Below are positions 25,158 to 34,108 of a stretch of 64,000 nucleotides of DNA, piece after piece (position 1 is the first letter of the stretch; each line of letters starts with the position of its first letter). The position numbers and the translations under genes were made by a program. Location: the NCBI GenBank assembly GCA_002319795.1, contig DCFU01000031.1, positions 36,700 through 100,699 on the forward strand. The letters run 5' to 3'. The notes beneath the pieces were generated by a model. The model saw only the letters and a program-made list of their open reading frames with translations, made no database searches and was not told the DNA's origin. Source of the DNA: Megamonas sp. UBA1796. Lineage in GTDB: Bacteria > Bacillota > Negativicutes > Selenomonadales > Selenomonadaceae.

Positions 25158-27179
25158 ATGAAAACGATGCAATATGACGAAAGGATAGTATATAAAAAAA
25201 TATATTTAAAAATATGTTGTATTTATGCAGTCTCAAGTGCGGTGTGGATATTGTTTTCAGATGAGATCAGTTCTTTATTTGCCGACAATATTGGTGAAAT
25301 GGCTTTGATCAATATGGTTAAAGGATGCATCTTCGTTTTAATTACCACAGTGCTGTTATATTCACTTATGAAAATTTTTTTGAAAAAGATTGCTGTAATT
25401 AATCAACGTCTGCGGGATACGAATCAAATGCTTCAGAAGCGGGAACAAGAACTTTTTGATAACTTTCGTTTGCTTATGGAAAAGACGGAGGCTTTGCAGA
25501 AAAGTGAAAAAAGATTTAAATCGTTGTTTGATAACATGATTACGGGACTTTCTGTATATAAAATTTTAGATGCGGATAATGATGGGAAAGTTGAATTTCA
25601 ATTACTTATGGCTAATGCGGCATTTGAGAGTCTCATGAATTTCCAGGAGTCAGACATCATAGGCCAAAAACTTTCCGATATTTTTTCAGCATCTGATACA
25701 TCTTGGCAGGGACCGCTGCAAGAGGTTGCCGCAACCGGGACACCATATTTTTTTATTGTGTTTGAAAAACGAACAAAGAAATATTTGAAGGGAATAGCTT
25801 ATCGGTCAGAGAAGAACAGTATCACAATGCATTTTTTTGATGCTACTGAATCTATATTGGCACAGCAAAAAAATGAGTATATGGCATATCATGATGCATT
25901 AACACAATTGACAAACAGCTATTTTTATAAAGAGATTTTGCGCCAGGCTATTCTGGAGAAGATGCCTTTCTCGGTCATATTAATGGATTTAGATAATTTT
26001 AAGGGGATTAATGATACTCTGGGGCACAGTGTCGGCGACAAGCTCTTACAGGACATCAGCAAGCGACTAAAAAGTATAGTTTTCGAACCGAATATAATTT
26101 CCAGATGGGGTGGAGATGAATTTATTTTTATTGTAAAAAATCAAGAAGGTTTAGTTAATCTAGATAACTTTATCGAGAGCTTGCATCAGGCAGTAGCGGT
26201 TCCCTGGCAATATAATAAGTCGATTTATCATATAACTTGTAAAATGGGAGTAGCAATGTTTCCCGCCGACAGCCAGGATAGTGATACATTGATTAAACAG
26301 GCGGATATGGCTATGTATAAGGCCAAAAAGAAAGCCGGAGACCGTTTCTATTGTTTATACCATCCAGCTATGGAATTTGAATTGCAACAGCGTTCAATCA
26401 TTGAAAATGAATTACATTTGGGCATAACCGGCCAGGAATTTATTCTTTATTATCAACCGCAAGTTGATTTAGATGGAAAATTTATTGGCGTAGAAGCTTT
26501 AGTACGTTGGCAGAATCCCAGGAAGGGTCTAATATCTCCTGATAAATTTATTCCTTTCGCGGAAGAAAATGGTTTGATTTTACCGCTGGGCGCTTGGATT
26601 TTTAGGGACGCCTGCAGGCAAATTCGCGAATGGGACAGAGATTATGGTTTGAAGATACACGTGTCGATTAATTTGTCTCCGAAACAGTTTCTGCAAAAAA
26701 ATCTTATAGGACGTATTGAAAAAGTTATTTATGATACAGAAATAGACCCTCGACAGATTACGATTGAAATTACCGAGACAACAACCATCGAAAATGCGGA
26801 AAAAACAAGTGCTACGCTCAAAGATCTAAAGAAGCTAGGCATTAAAATTGCTTTGGATGATTTTGGCACAGGCTATTCGTCACTCATATATCTTCAAAAA
26901 TTTCCCTTTGATACGATCAAGATAGATCAATCCTTCATCCGGGATATTACGACGGATACAGAAACTAAGCATATTACCAAAACAATCATAGATTTAGCGA
27001 AAAATCTGCATTATACAACCATAGCGGAAGGGGTCGAAACCATAGAACAGGTAAACATTTTAAAAGAATTAAAATGTGACTGTTTTCAGGGCTATTTCTT
27101 TAGCAGGCCGGTGCCGGCAAATGAGATAGCAGCCGTAGCGAATAAACTAAAATTTTCTTTGCAGCCGGATTCGCTTTAA
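25158..27179 (+). CDS. Membrane GGDEF-EAL protein with PAS domain (cyclic di-GMP turnover)
   Basis: About 673 residues. Two membrane helices near the N terminus (about 20-40 and 55-80) are followed by a coiled-coil linker, a PAS domain (about 115-235), a GGDEF domain with intact RWGGDEF, and an EAL domain with intact EALVRW, DDFGTGYSS and QGYFFSRP. Both catalytic signatures are present, so it could make or hydrolyse cyclic di-GMP. I chose ATG 25158 (AAGGGG 8 nt upstream) over GTG 25149. Divergent from pstS. More A/T-rich than the pst genes. Confidence 0.93.
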   Translation: MKTMQYDERIVYKKIYLKICCIYAVSSAVWILFSDEISSLFADNIGEMALINMVKGCIFVLITTVLLYSLMKIFLKKIAVINQRLRDTNQMLQKREQELFDNFRLLMEKTEALQKSEKRFKSLFDNMITGLSVYKILDADNDGKVEFQLLMANAAFESLMNFQESDIIGQKLSDIFSASDTSWQGPLQEVAATGTPYFFIVFEKRTKKYLKGIAYRSEKNSITMHFFDATESILAQQKNEYMAYHDALTQLTNSYFYKEILRQAILEKMPFSVILMDLDNFKGINDTLGHSVGDKLLQDISKRLKSIVFEPNIISRWGGDEFIFIVKNQEGLVNLDNFIESLHQAVAVPWQYNKSIYHITCKMGVAMFPADSQDSDTLIKQADMAMYKAKKKAGDRFYCLYHPAMEFELQQRSIIENELHLGITGQEFILYYQPQVDLDGKFIGVEALVRWQNPRKGLISPDKFIPFAEENGLILPLGAWIFRDACRQIREWDRDYGLKIHVSINLSPKQFLQKNLIGRIEKVIYDTEIDPRQITIEITETTTIENAEKTSATLKDLKKLGIKIALDDFGTGYSSLIYLQKFPFDTIKIDQSFIRDITTDTETKHITKTIIDLAKNLHYTTIAEGVETIEQVNILKELKCDCFQGYFFSRPVPANEIAAVANKLKFSLQPDSL

Positions 27180-27424
27180 AGATCGAAAGCATAGAATAAA
27201 TTGGAAAAGCATAGGTATCTTAGGCATTTTAGTGATAAAGATTTTTAATACGCAAGCATTTTATATGGTATAAAAAACTTATAGAAAATCGAGAGGTAAA
27301 ATTATGAGAATATGCATTTTTTAAAAAAAATAAGTCAAAAGTTTCTGAAAAACAAGGACTTTTTGTAAAAAAATAGAAGTACTCTAGAGTATTATCAGGT
27401 ACCGAATGAAAAGGAGTGATGAAA

Positions 27425-29146
27425 GTGGAATGGTTTAAGAATTTGAAAGTCAGTCAGAAACTCTATTTTTTGATCACGATTTTTGGAATTGGTATTATCG
27501 TAGTGGGACTTATTGGTTGTTTGGGACTGCGGGAAAGCAGTCAGGGGTTAGATGATTTGTATAGTCAGGATGTTCGCGCTTCAAATTTAGCATACGAGAC
27601 CAGAATACATCTTAGAAGAACACAGGGCGATCTTTACCGCTTGATGGTAACAACAGATGATAACGAAAATAAGATGTTGCTTAAAGATATTGATGAACAA
27701 GAAAGGGGAGTTGAAGATAATCTTCTTGAATATGGAAAATTAAACTTGACACAAAAAGAAAAGCAAGATTTAAGCGATGTACACGCTCTTTATACTAAAT
27801 ATATTGCATCAATCAAAGATGTTATAAATTTAGCCATGCAAAATAAAAATGCGGAAGCATATGCACTGTATCAAAAGGAAGCAGATCCATTGTCAATGCA
27901 AACGTTTGACAAAATGATAGCAATATCACAGGCAGCCACGCAAAGTGCGGATCAGACAAATTTAATGGTTAAGGACAAAGTTATAGCAGATACGTGGAAG
28001 TCCATTATTATTACGATAATAGCCCTGCTCATTGGAAGCCTGTTTGGCTGGATCATTGTAAGACAAATTCGTGCCAGACTGGGCGAATCCATTGACTTTT
28101 TGGGCGGGATTGCGTCAGGTGATTTTTCGCATGATGTGGAAAAAAGTCGGTTGTCTGATAAAAGTGAATTTGGTTTTTTAGCGCAGTCGATTGATCGGAT
28201 GAATAAAAATATTCGGGCTTTAATCACACAACTGAATAATACCGCCGAGCAGGTTGCAGCAGCATCGGAAGAGCTCAATGCCAGTGCAGAGCAATCTGCG
28301 CAGGCCTCGCAGCAGATTGCTACATCCATTACGGAAGTGGCACAGGGAAGCAATCGGGAATTGGAGATTGCAATTGCGACAAACCATATTGTTGAAGAAA
28401 TGGCCAAGGGGATTCAACAGGTTACAGAAAACACGACGGGTGTGGCAAAAAAATCGGAAGAAACGACGAACTCTGCGATCGAGGGCGGGAAAGCCATCGA
28501 GAAAACAATTACACAAATGAATACAATCGGTGAAAAAACCGACAGTACTTCAGACGTAATTACACAGTTGGAAGAAAAATCGCAGGATATTAATAATATG
28601 GTGCAGATGATCTCGGGCATTGCCAGCCAGACAAATTTACTGGCTCTGAACGCGGCCATTGAGGCTGCCAGAGCGGGCGAACATGGCCGTGGTTTTGCGG
28701 TAGTTGCAGAAGAAGTCCGGAAACTGTCGGAACAATCGGCGGTGGCCTCCAAGGATATTCAGGTGTTGATTCAGGATGTGCAGACCAGAACGCAGACAGC
28801 CGTTACTTTTATGAAAGAGAGCAAGCGGGAAGTAGAATATGGTACAGAGCTGGTAAATATTGCGGGCAGGACGTTTGACAGCATCGTTGAAATGATTAAG
28901 GATATTGCTGAGGAAATCAGCAGTATATCGGCTGCAGCTGAACAGTTGACAGCAGGGACCAGTGATGTTGTTAATGCTACAGGTGATATTGAGAACCAGA
29001 GTAAGAAAATTTCCGAAGAATCCCAGACGGTTTCTGCTGCGACAGAAGAACAATCGGCCTCCATGGAGGAAATTGCTTCGGCGAGCAGTCATCTTGCACA
29101 GATGGCAACGGATTTGCAGGGGGCAATCCAAAAGTTTAAAATCTGA
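27425..29146 (+). CDS. Methyl-accepting chemotaxis protein with four-helix-bundle sensor
   Basis: About 573 residues. Helix 1 (about 10-33), a periplasmic four-helix-bundle sensor (about 35-185), helix 2 (about 190-212), HAMP, then the signalling domain with the conserved tip IASQTNLLALNAAIEAARAGEHGRG. AAAGGAG at 27410-27416 is 8 nt before GTG 27425, while ATG 27419 is too close to it, so I favour GTG 27425 as start. The final third is close to the chemoreceptor at 15830; the sensors are unrelated, so the two detect different signals. Confidence 0.93.
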   Translation: MEWFKNLKVSQKLYFLITIFGIGIIVVGLIGCLGLRESSQGLDDLYSQDVRASNLAYETRIHLRRTQGDLYRLMVTTDDNENKMLLKDIDEQERGVEDNLLEYGKLNLTQKEKQDLSDVHALYTKYIASIKDVINLAMQNKNAEAYALYQKEADPLSMQTFDKMIAISQAATQSADQTNLMVKDKVIADTWKSIIITIIALLIGSLFGWIIVRQIRARLGESIDFLGGIASGDFSHDVEKSRLSDKSEFGFLAQSIDRMNKNIRALITQLNNTAEQVAAASEELNASAEQSAQASQQIATSITEVAQGSNRELEIAIATNHIVEEMAKGIQQVTENTTGVAKKSEETTNSAIEGGKAIEKTITQMNTIGEKTDSTSDVITQLEEKSQDINNMVQMISGIASQTNLLALNAAIEAARAGEHGRGFAVVAEEVRKLSEQSAVASKDIQVLIQDVQTRTQTAVTFMKESKREVEYGTELVNIAGRTFDSIVEMIKDIAEEISSISAAAEQLTAGTSDVVNATGDIENQSKKISEESQTVSAATEEQSASMEEIASASSHLAQMATDLQGAIQKFKI

Positions 29147-29216
29147 ATTCCCTTTACCCATAGGAGTCTTAACAGGTCGATGTGTCTTTGATTATAGGAG
29201 CATTCCACATAAAAAT

Positions 29217-29256
29217 GGCAGCCACGTATTTTGATACGTGGCTGCCGGTTTGTTTT
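29217..29256 (+). terminator. Intrinsic terminator after the chemoreceptor
   Basis: GGCAGCCACGTAT (29217-29229) pairs perfectly with ATACGTGGCTGCC (29234-29246) around TTTG, followed by a T-rich tail. Confidence 0.85.
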
Positions 29257-29337
29257 TCGGCAGTATATCTGGATGGATTGCAGAAATATTGATAAAAGCA
29301 AAATGCACTGTATTCATATTGCTGCCGATATATATAC

Positions 29338-29477
29338 AATAAACGGGGCTGCCGCACGCAGCATTTTCCACAAATAAATAGGCGTTTTACCTTTTGAGAA
29401 GAAAGGTGTTACTTCTCTAAAGAATAATTTTTACATATTTATCAGGATTTTGTGCTTGTGCGACAGCCCCGTTTATT
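29338..29477. repeat. 140-nt imperfect palindromic element with nested hairpin
   Basis: The outermost 20 nt at each end (29338-29357 and 29458-29477) are inverted repeats with one mismatch. A second hairpin, GAGAAG/CTTCTC (29395-29400, 29412-29417), sits almost exactly at the centre, and intermediate blocks (AGCA/TGCT, ATAAATA/TATTTAT) also pair in register. It lies just past the stop of the small secreted gene at 29493. It may be a miniature inverted-repeat element, a structured 3' end, or a large bidirectional terminator. Confidence 0.7.
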
Positions 29478-29492
29478 CAATTATTTTCGTAT

Positions 29493-29897
29493 TTATAATA
29501 GTGATGTTAGAGTTTTTAAGGCGGTTAAGCTTGTTAATAAGCTGCCCCAATCGCCCTTTAGCACAGAGGATAAAGAACTGGATGTTGAAATCACGGTTTT
29601 TAAGGATTCTAACTTTGTCTCTACATTTTTGCATGTTTTCAGATTGGAGTTCAGGCTCTTTAAACTGGTCTTTAATTCAGATATTTCCGCAAGGGTGCTT
29701 GTAAGGTCCGCATCTTCATCTGAATCAAGGTTTGATAAGAGTTTTGTCATGGTCGTTCCTAATGAATTAATCTGTTTCGTTAAGGTTGTTAACTGCTCAG
29801 CTGAAATCGTACTGGCAGAAGCCGCATATCCTATATGCACAGAAGATAGACTATACAAAATGATGGCAATCAGCAGGGGGAAAATTTTTTTACTCAT
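29493..29897 (-). CDS. Small secreted coiled-coil protein, function unknown
   Basis: 134 residues with a signal peptide (cleavage near HIGYAAS). The mature part is Ser/Thr/Leu-rich with heptad-like repeats (ISAEQLTTLTKQINSLG, LKSLNSNLKTCKNVETKLESLK) and one cysteine. Its ATG overlaps the stop of the upstream gene (29894) by 4 nt, so the two are an operon. No family recognised; an envelope or outer-membrane-associated role is a guess. Confidence 0.75.
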   Translation of the reverse strand: MSKKIFPLLIAIILYSLSSVHIGYAASASTISAEQLTTLTKQINSLGTTMTKLLSNLDSDEDADLTSTLAEISELKTSLKSLNSNLKTCKNVETKLESLKTVISTSSSLSSVLKGDWGSLLTSLTALKTLTSLL

Positions 29898-30424
29898 TTC
29901 AGATCATCCTTTCCTACAGAGTATTGTTTTCCATTTTCTATAAGCTGCTGTTTGTGTGTATTCGCATAAGCTACAATAGCAAGATAAATCTTATCACTTT
30001 CACTATCGGGTTGGATGGTTTCCCATGTTTTCGATACAGGCCGGTTTGTTTCTATCAACATATTATTTATATCATAGGCATCTAATTCATAGATGGACTT
30101 TTCATGATTTTCTACATCGACAATACGGTCTTCCAAAAAATAAGAGATTTGCAAAGTCTCATCTGGCAAATTAAATAGTGCAGCAAATCTGGCTGCCGCA
30201 GAAGAATCAAATGCACATTTTTGCCAGAAGCGTATTTGGGATCCAGGGCTATTTGCAAAGCGAATCGTAGCTGTATCAAAAAATGTTGTAACGCCATCCT
30301 GGGAAGAAAGAACCTGCCAGCGATTTTCTGAAACACCGGAAGCAAACCCGGCTTCTGGTGTCGATAACAACACAGAACATACAGAAGCTATAAGAAGAAT
30401 CCATAAGACAAAAAATTTTCTCAT
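29894..30424 (-). CDS. Secreted protein resembling Negativicute surface/adhesin-E-like proteins
   Basis: 176 residues with a clear signal peptide (MRKFFVLWILLIASVCSVLL...). The mature domain begins with WQVLSSQDGVTTFFDTATIRF and continues with IRFWQKCAF, a pattern (residue that stains in the envelope, 'D-T-I', then W-x-K) seen in small secreted proteins of Selenomonadales that are often annotated surface-adhesin E-like. That label comes from family resemblance only. It is the first gene of a two-gene unit. Confidence 0.72.
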   Translation of the reverse strand: MRKFFVLWILLIASVCSVLLSTPEAGFASGVSENRWQVLSSQDGVTTFFDTATIRFANSPGSQIRFWQKCAFDSSAAARFAALFNLPDETLQISYFLEDRIVDVENHEKSIYELDAYDINNMLIETNRPVSKTWETIQPDSESDKIYLAIVAYANTHKQQLIENGKQYSVGKDDLK

Positions 30425-30710
30425 AATTTTATCCTCTTTCTAAGCAATAATCCTATGGAAAATTGTTGAAAATGAAATAAGTTTTTTTATTTTATAAAGT
30501 AAAAGAAAAATTATTTCATCTGCATAATTCCTTATTGAACATTATATCACAAAATGCAATATAGATACGAAATAATAAAAATATATATTTTCTATATAGT
30601 TGATTTGGTCTTGGGGGCGGGATGCCGGACTGGTTTCTGTAAAAATAGTCAAAACATAATGCGTTGTTTGCATAGTACCGAACAGACAGAAAAAAATCAG
30701 TAAAATAAAG

Positions 30711-30729
30711 TTATTTCCTGAAGAAATAA
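30711..30729. repeat. Inverted repeat upstream of phoR
   Basis: TTATTTC (30711-30717) and GAAATAA (30723-30729) flank 5 nt, about 20 nt before a TATAAT at 30751-30756. The 363-nt region 30425-30787 otherwise shows only A/T-rich sequence; I see no PhoP box in it. Confidence 0.4.
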
Positions 30730-30787
30730 TCTTTTTCCGATATTTTATATTATAATGAAAACAAGAGAAGAGAAAAGAGGGTTCATT

Positions 30788-32578
30788 ATGTTTAAATCGA
30801 AGATCAGCCGGCGTGTTGTTGGCTCTTTTTTGCTTTTGACAGTTGTATCGATGGCACTGTTAGGAGGCTATCTGCTGCAGTTTTTTTATGGGGAGCATAT
30901 GGCACAACAGACGAGCGAACTGCGGCGTACAGCCGGCGTCGTGGAGGTCCTTCTGCAGGATGTGCTTTTGCAGGATGATGACAAACAGACAGCAGCCGCA
31001 GGCACGCTGTCGGAAAAGCTGCAGGATATTACTGCGCAGACGGGGATGCGGCTCACGCTGATTCAAGCGGATGGTACGGTTCTGGCGGATTCCTCAGAGC
31101 CGGCGTCGGAGATGGAAAACCATTTGGAACGTCCGGAAATCCAAGGGGCCTTGGGACAGCAGGAACAGGATACGGCTATGCGCTGGAGTCAGACGTTAAG
31201 CGAGAACATGCTTTATGTGGCTGTGCCTGTATACGATGAAGCCGGGGAGCTGCGTGGCATTATCCGCTCATCGCTTCCGCTTAGACCGATTGAGGACTCC
31301 TATGCGCATACACGCAATGCAATTTTATTGGCGCTTATTTTCACCGCATTGCTGGCTGTTTTGGCCGGACTCATTCTTGCGGGCCGGCAGATCCGGCCTA
31401 TTCGTCAAATGACAGAAGATGCCTTCTGTATCATTCATGGAGACCTCAATAAACGTCTGGAGATTTATACGGGAGATGAGCTTGAAATTTTAGCGCATAC
31501 CATTAATCAGCTTACCTATAAGCTTTCCGGGAAGATACGGGAGGTAACCACTGCGGCGAATGAGCGGGCACTGATCCTTGAGCATATGGATAACGGGGTG
31601 CTGCTGCTCGATGCACAAGGCAGGATTCGTTTGGCGAATCGGCGTGCGCAGGCTATTTTTGCGTTGCGGGAAACTGATATCGGGCAGAGCAGCATCCAGG
31701 CACTTGGCAGTGCGCAGCTCTCTACAGCAGCCCGTGAGGCAGCGCAGAGCGGAGAGCCGCAGTCCTTTGTGCTTTCCTGCACGGTGCAGCAGGTAAAAAA
31801 GACCTTTTCTGTATTCCTCGCGCCCTTTGCCGAAGCAGAAAGACAGCAGGTGCTTTGTGTATTTCACGATATATCGCTGCTGCAGGAACTTGCCAGCCGT
31901 CAGGCAGAGTTTGTCTCCAATGCCGCACATGAACTTGCTACGCCGCTGACCTCTATTTCGGGTTTTGCTGAGACTTTGCTCGAGGACGATTTTTCTTCGC
32001 CGGAGCAGAGCAGGAAGTTTTTGGCCATCATCCACCGGGAGGCACAGCGCATGAACCGGCTTGTCAGTGAGCTGCTGCAGCTCGCGCGTCTTGACAGGCA
32101 GGATTATCAACAGCAGATCGCCGTAGAGTGTATGGATTGTACGGGGCTTCCAGCGCTTGTACGGCAGCGGCTTTTGCCACAAGTAACAGAAAAAAAGCAG
32201 CAATTTCTCATTGCTGCTGAAGATGTACCGGCCTGTATCGAGGCCAATCCGGATCTTGTCCTTCAGATATTGATTAATCTGGCAGAGAATGCTATCAAAT
32301 ATACACCGGAGGGTGGGACAATAACGATTTCCTGCCGTACAGAGGCTGATATGGTCTGCTTTTCCGTAAGGGATACTGGCATTGGTATTGCGCCGGAGAA
32401 CCTGCCGCGCATCTTTGAGCGCTTTTATCGTGTGGATAAGGCACGTGCAGGCGGCGGCAGCGGGCTGGGGCTTTCTTTGGTACAGTTCCTCGTCAAGCTT
32501 TTTGATGGGAGCATCTCCGTAGAAAGCCAGCTCAGGGTCGGTACGGAATTTATTTTGCATTTCCCGCGCGTTGCCTGA
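30788..32578 (+). CDS. phoR: Phosphate-sensing histidine kinase PhoR
   Basis: A 596-residue sensor kinase. Helices at about 10-30 and 178-200 flank an extracytoplasmic sensor domain. HAMP and PAS domains follow, then HisKA with the phospho-acceptor His381 in NAAHELATPLTS, the N box LINLAENAIKY, and G boxes DTGIGIAPENLPRIFERFYR and GGGSGLGLSLV. ATG 30788 has AGAGGG just upstream. The call rests on the PhoR-type architecture plus convergence with pstB-phoU (32581). The matching regulator gene phoP is 9.5 kb away at 42034, which is unusual because the two are normally an operon. Confidence 0.88.
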   Translation: MFKSKISRRVVGSFLLLTVVSMALLGGYLLQFFYGEHMAQQTSELRRTAGVVEVLLQDVLLQDDDKQTAAAGTLSEKLQDITAQTGMRLTLIQADGTVLADSSEPASEMENHLERPEIQGALGQQEQDTAMRWSQTLSENMLYVAVPVYDEAGELRGIIRSSLPLRPIEDSYAHTRNAILLALIFTALLAVLAGLILAGRQIRPIRQMTEDAFCIIHGDLNKRLEIYTGDELEILAHTINQLTYKLSGKIREVTTAANERALILEHMDNGVLLLDAQGRIRLANRRAQAIFALRETDIGQSSIQALGSAQLSTAAREAAQSGEPQSFVLSCTVQQVKKTFSVFLAPFAEAERQQVLCVFHDISLLQELASRQAEFVSNAAHELATPLTSISGFAETLLEDDFSSPEQSRKFLAIIHREAQRMNRLVSELLQLARLDRQDYQQQIAVECMDCTGLPALVRQRLLPQVTEKKQQFLIAAEDVPACIEANPDLVLQILINLAENAIKYTPEGGTITISCRTEADMVCFSVRDTGIGIAPENLPRIFERFYRVDKARAGGGSGLGLSLVQFLVKLFDGSISVESQLRVGTEFILHFPRVA

Positions 32579-32580
32579 GG

Positions 32581-33258
32581 TCATTTTTTCGCTTTGCGTA
32601 TGCGCTCAGCCGTTTCGAGATAAATGACCCATTCAGCAATATTGACGGCATGATCGCCGATGCGCTCAAGAAAATGTGCGATGAACAATAGCTGCGTGCC
32701 CAGGCGTACGCCGGCGGCTCCTTTGGACATGAGAGGGGAGCATTCCTGGAAAGCCTGGGCAAACTGACGGTCCATTTCTTCATCCTGCCGGCATACCTGC
32801 TCCGCCAGGGTGATGTCAGCGGTTTCATAGGAATGGATCGCAGTCTCCAGCATTTTTGTAGCGCAGTCCGCCAGGGTGATGATGAAACGGAAGTGCTCCT
32901 GCGTGTCTGTAGCTCCCTCAGGGAGCTCAAGTGTTGTGCGGGCGATATCGAAGGCGTGGTCGCCGATACGTTCGATATCCGTCGATATTTTGAAGCCTGT
33001 AGCTATGATGCGCAGGTCATGGGCGATAGGCTGCTGCTTGGCAATCAGCAACAGGCAGCGGTTTTCGATTTCGACAATCATATCATCGATGCGGTCATCC
33101 TCATCCATGACCTGCTGTGCAAGCGGCTTGTTCTTTTCAATGAGCGCCTGCATAGCTTTTTTTATGGCTTCAGCAGATGCATTGCCCATAGCGGACACCC
33201 GCTGCTGTAAGATTGCCAGTTCCTGGATATATTCATGTCGTGTAATCTGCTCATTCAT
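32581..33258 (-). CDS. phoU: Phosphate transport regulator PhoU
   Basis: 225 residues, all helical, with the two PhoU repeats. The metal-binding motif E-x-x-x-D of each repeat is visible (EDDRIDDMIVEIENR and a second at RQDEEMDRQFAQAF). PhoU links PstB to PhoR and keeps the regulon off at high phosphate. It begins 12 nt after pstB and stops 2 nt from the phoR stop on the opposite strand, so there is no room for a terminator between them. Confidence 0.95.
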   Translation of the reverse strand: MNEQITRHEYIQELAILQQRVSAMGNASAEAIKKAMQALIEKNKPLAQQVMDEDDRIDDMIVEIENRCLLLIAKQQPIAHDLRIIATGFKISTDIERIGDHAFDIARTTLELPEGATDTQEHFRFIITLADCATKMLETAIHSYETADITLAEQVCRQDEEMDRQFAQAFQECSPLMSKGAAGVRLGTQLLFIAHFLERIGDHAVNIAEWVIYLETAERIRKAKK

Positions 33259-33270
33259 TTTTCGTCCTCC

Positions 33271-34026
33271 TCAACCGAAACGGCCTGTAATATAGTCTTC
33301 TGTCTGCTTATGCTGCGGTTTGGTAAAGATGGTATCGGTCGATGCGCATTCGACCAGTTTGCCGTTCAGGAAAAATGCTGTGTAATCTGATACGCGGGCA
33401 GCCTGCTGCATATTGTGCGTGACCATGACAATGGTATATAGTACCTTGAGCTCACTTACCAGCTCTTCGATTTTCATAGTGGATATGGGATCAAGTGCTG
33501 AGCAGGGTTCATCCATAAGCAGCACCTCCGGCTCTACGGCAAGCGTCCGCGCTATGCAGAGGCGCTGTTGCTGCCCGCCGGAAAGACCAGTAGCCGGGGC
33601 AGTGAGGCGGTCCTTTACCTCATCCCAGAGCGCGGCCCGGTGCAGGCTTTTTTCCACGATTTCGTCGAGCAGCTTTTTTTGCCGTGTGCCGTGGATACGG
33701 CAGCCATAGGCAATATTATCATAGATCGACATCGGAAAGGGATTCGGCCGCTGGAATACCATGCCGACATGCTGCCGGAGCTCGACGACATCCGTATCGG
33801 CTGCATAGATGTCATTGCCGTCGAGGAGAAGCTCCCCCTCAACACGGGTACCTTCGATAAGATCGTTCATGCGGTTCAGGGATTTGAGGAAGGTTGACTT
33901 CCCACAGCCGGATGGGCCGATGAAAGCCATGATGGAGTTCTTCGGTACATCCAGATTGATGTCGTAGAGTGCCTGTGACTTTCCATAGAAGAAGTTCATA
34001 TTTTTAATTTGCAGCTTGTATTCCAT
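33271..34026 (-). CDS. pstB: Phosphate ABC transporter ATPase PstB
   Basis: 251 residues with Walker A GPSGCGKST, signature LSGGQQQRLCIARTLA, Walker B VLLMDEPCSALDPIS and the H-loop histidine in VTHNMQQAA. This is the energising subunit for PstC/PstA. It is encoded away from pstSCA but has its own PhoP-box promoter, so both halves of the transporter should be induced together. AGGAGG precedes the ATG. Confidence 0.96.
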   Translation of the reverse strand: MEYKLQIKNMNFFYGKSQALYDINLDVPKNSIMAFIGPSGCGKSTFLKSLNRMNDLIEGTRVEGELLLDGNDIYAADTDVVELRQHVGMVFQRPNPFPMSIYDNIAYGCRIHGTRQKKLLDEIVEKSLHRAALWDEVKDRLTAPATGLSGGQQQRLCIARTLAVEPEVLLMDEPCSALDPISTMKIEELVSELKVLYTIVMVTHNMQQAARVSDYTAFFLNGKLVECASTDTIFTKPQHKQTEDYITGRFG

Positions 34027-34049
34027 AAAGTTTCCTCCTGTCTGAACTC

Positions 34050-34103
34050 AATATAGCATGAAATGAATTTTTCTTTGTTAGTACTATGTTATGTTTTTGT
34101 AAA
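34050..34103 (-). promoter_or_regulatory. PhoP-box promoter of pstB-phoU
   Basis: Three hexamers on the minus strand, TTTACA (34098-34103), ATAACA (34087-34092) and CTAACA (34076-34081), are spaced by exactly 5 nt each. A -10-like TATATT lies at 34050-34055. The offset of the boxes from the -10 (26, 37, 48 nt) is within 2 nt of that at pstS (24, 35, 46). Confidence 0.88.
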
Positions 34104-34108
34104 TTTTT

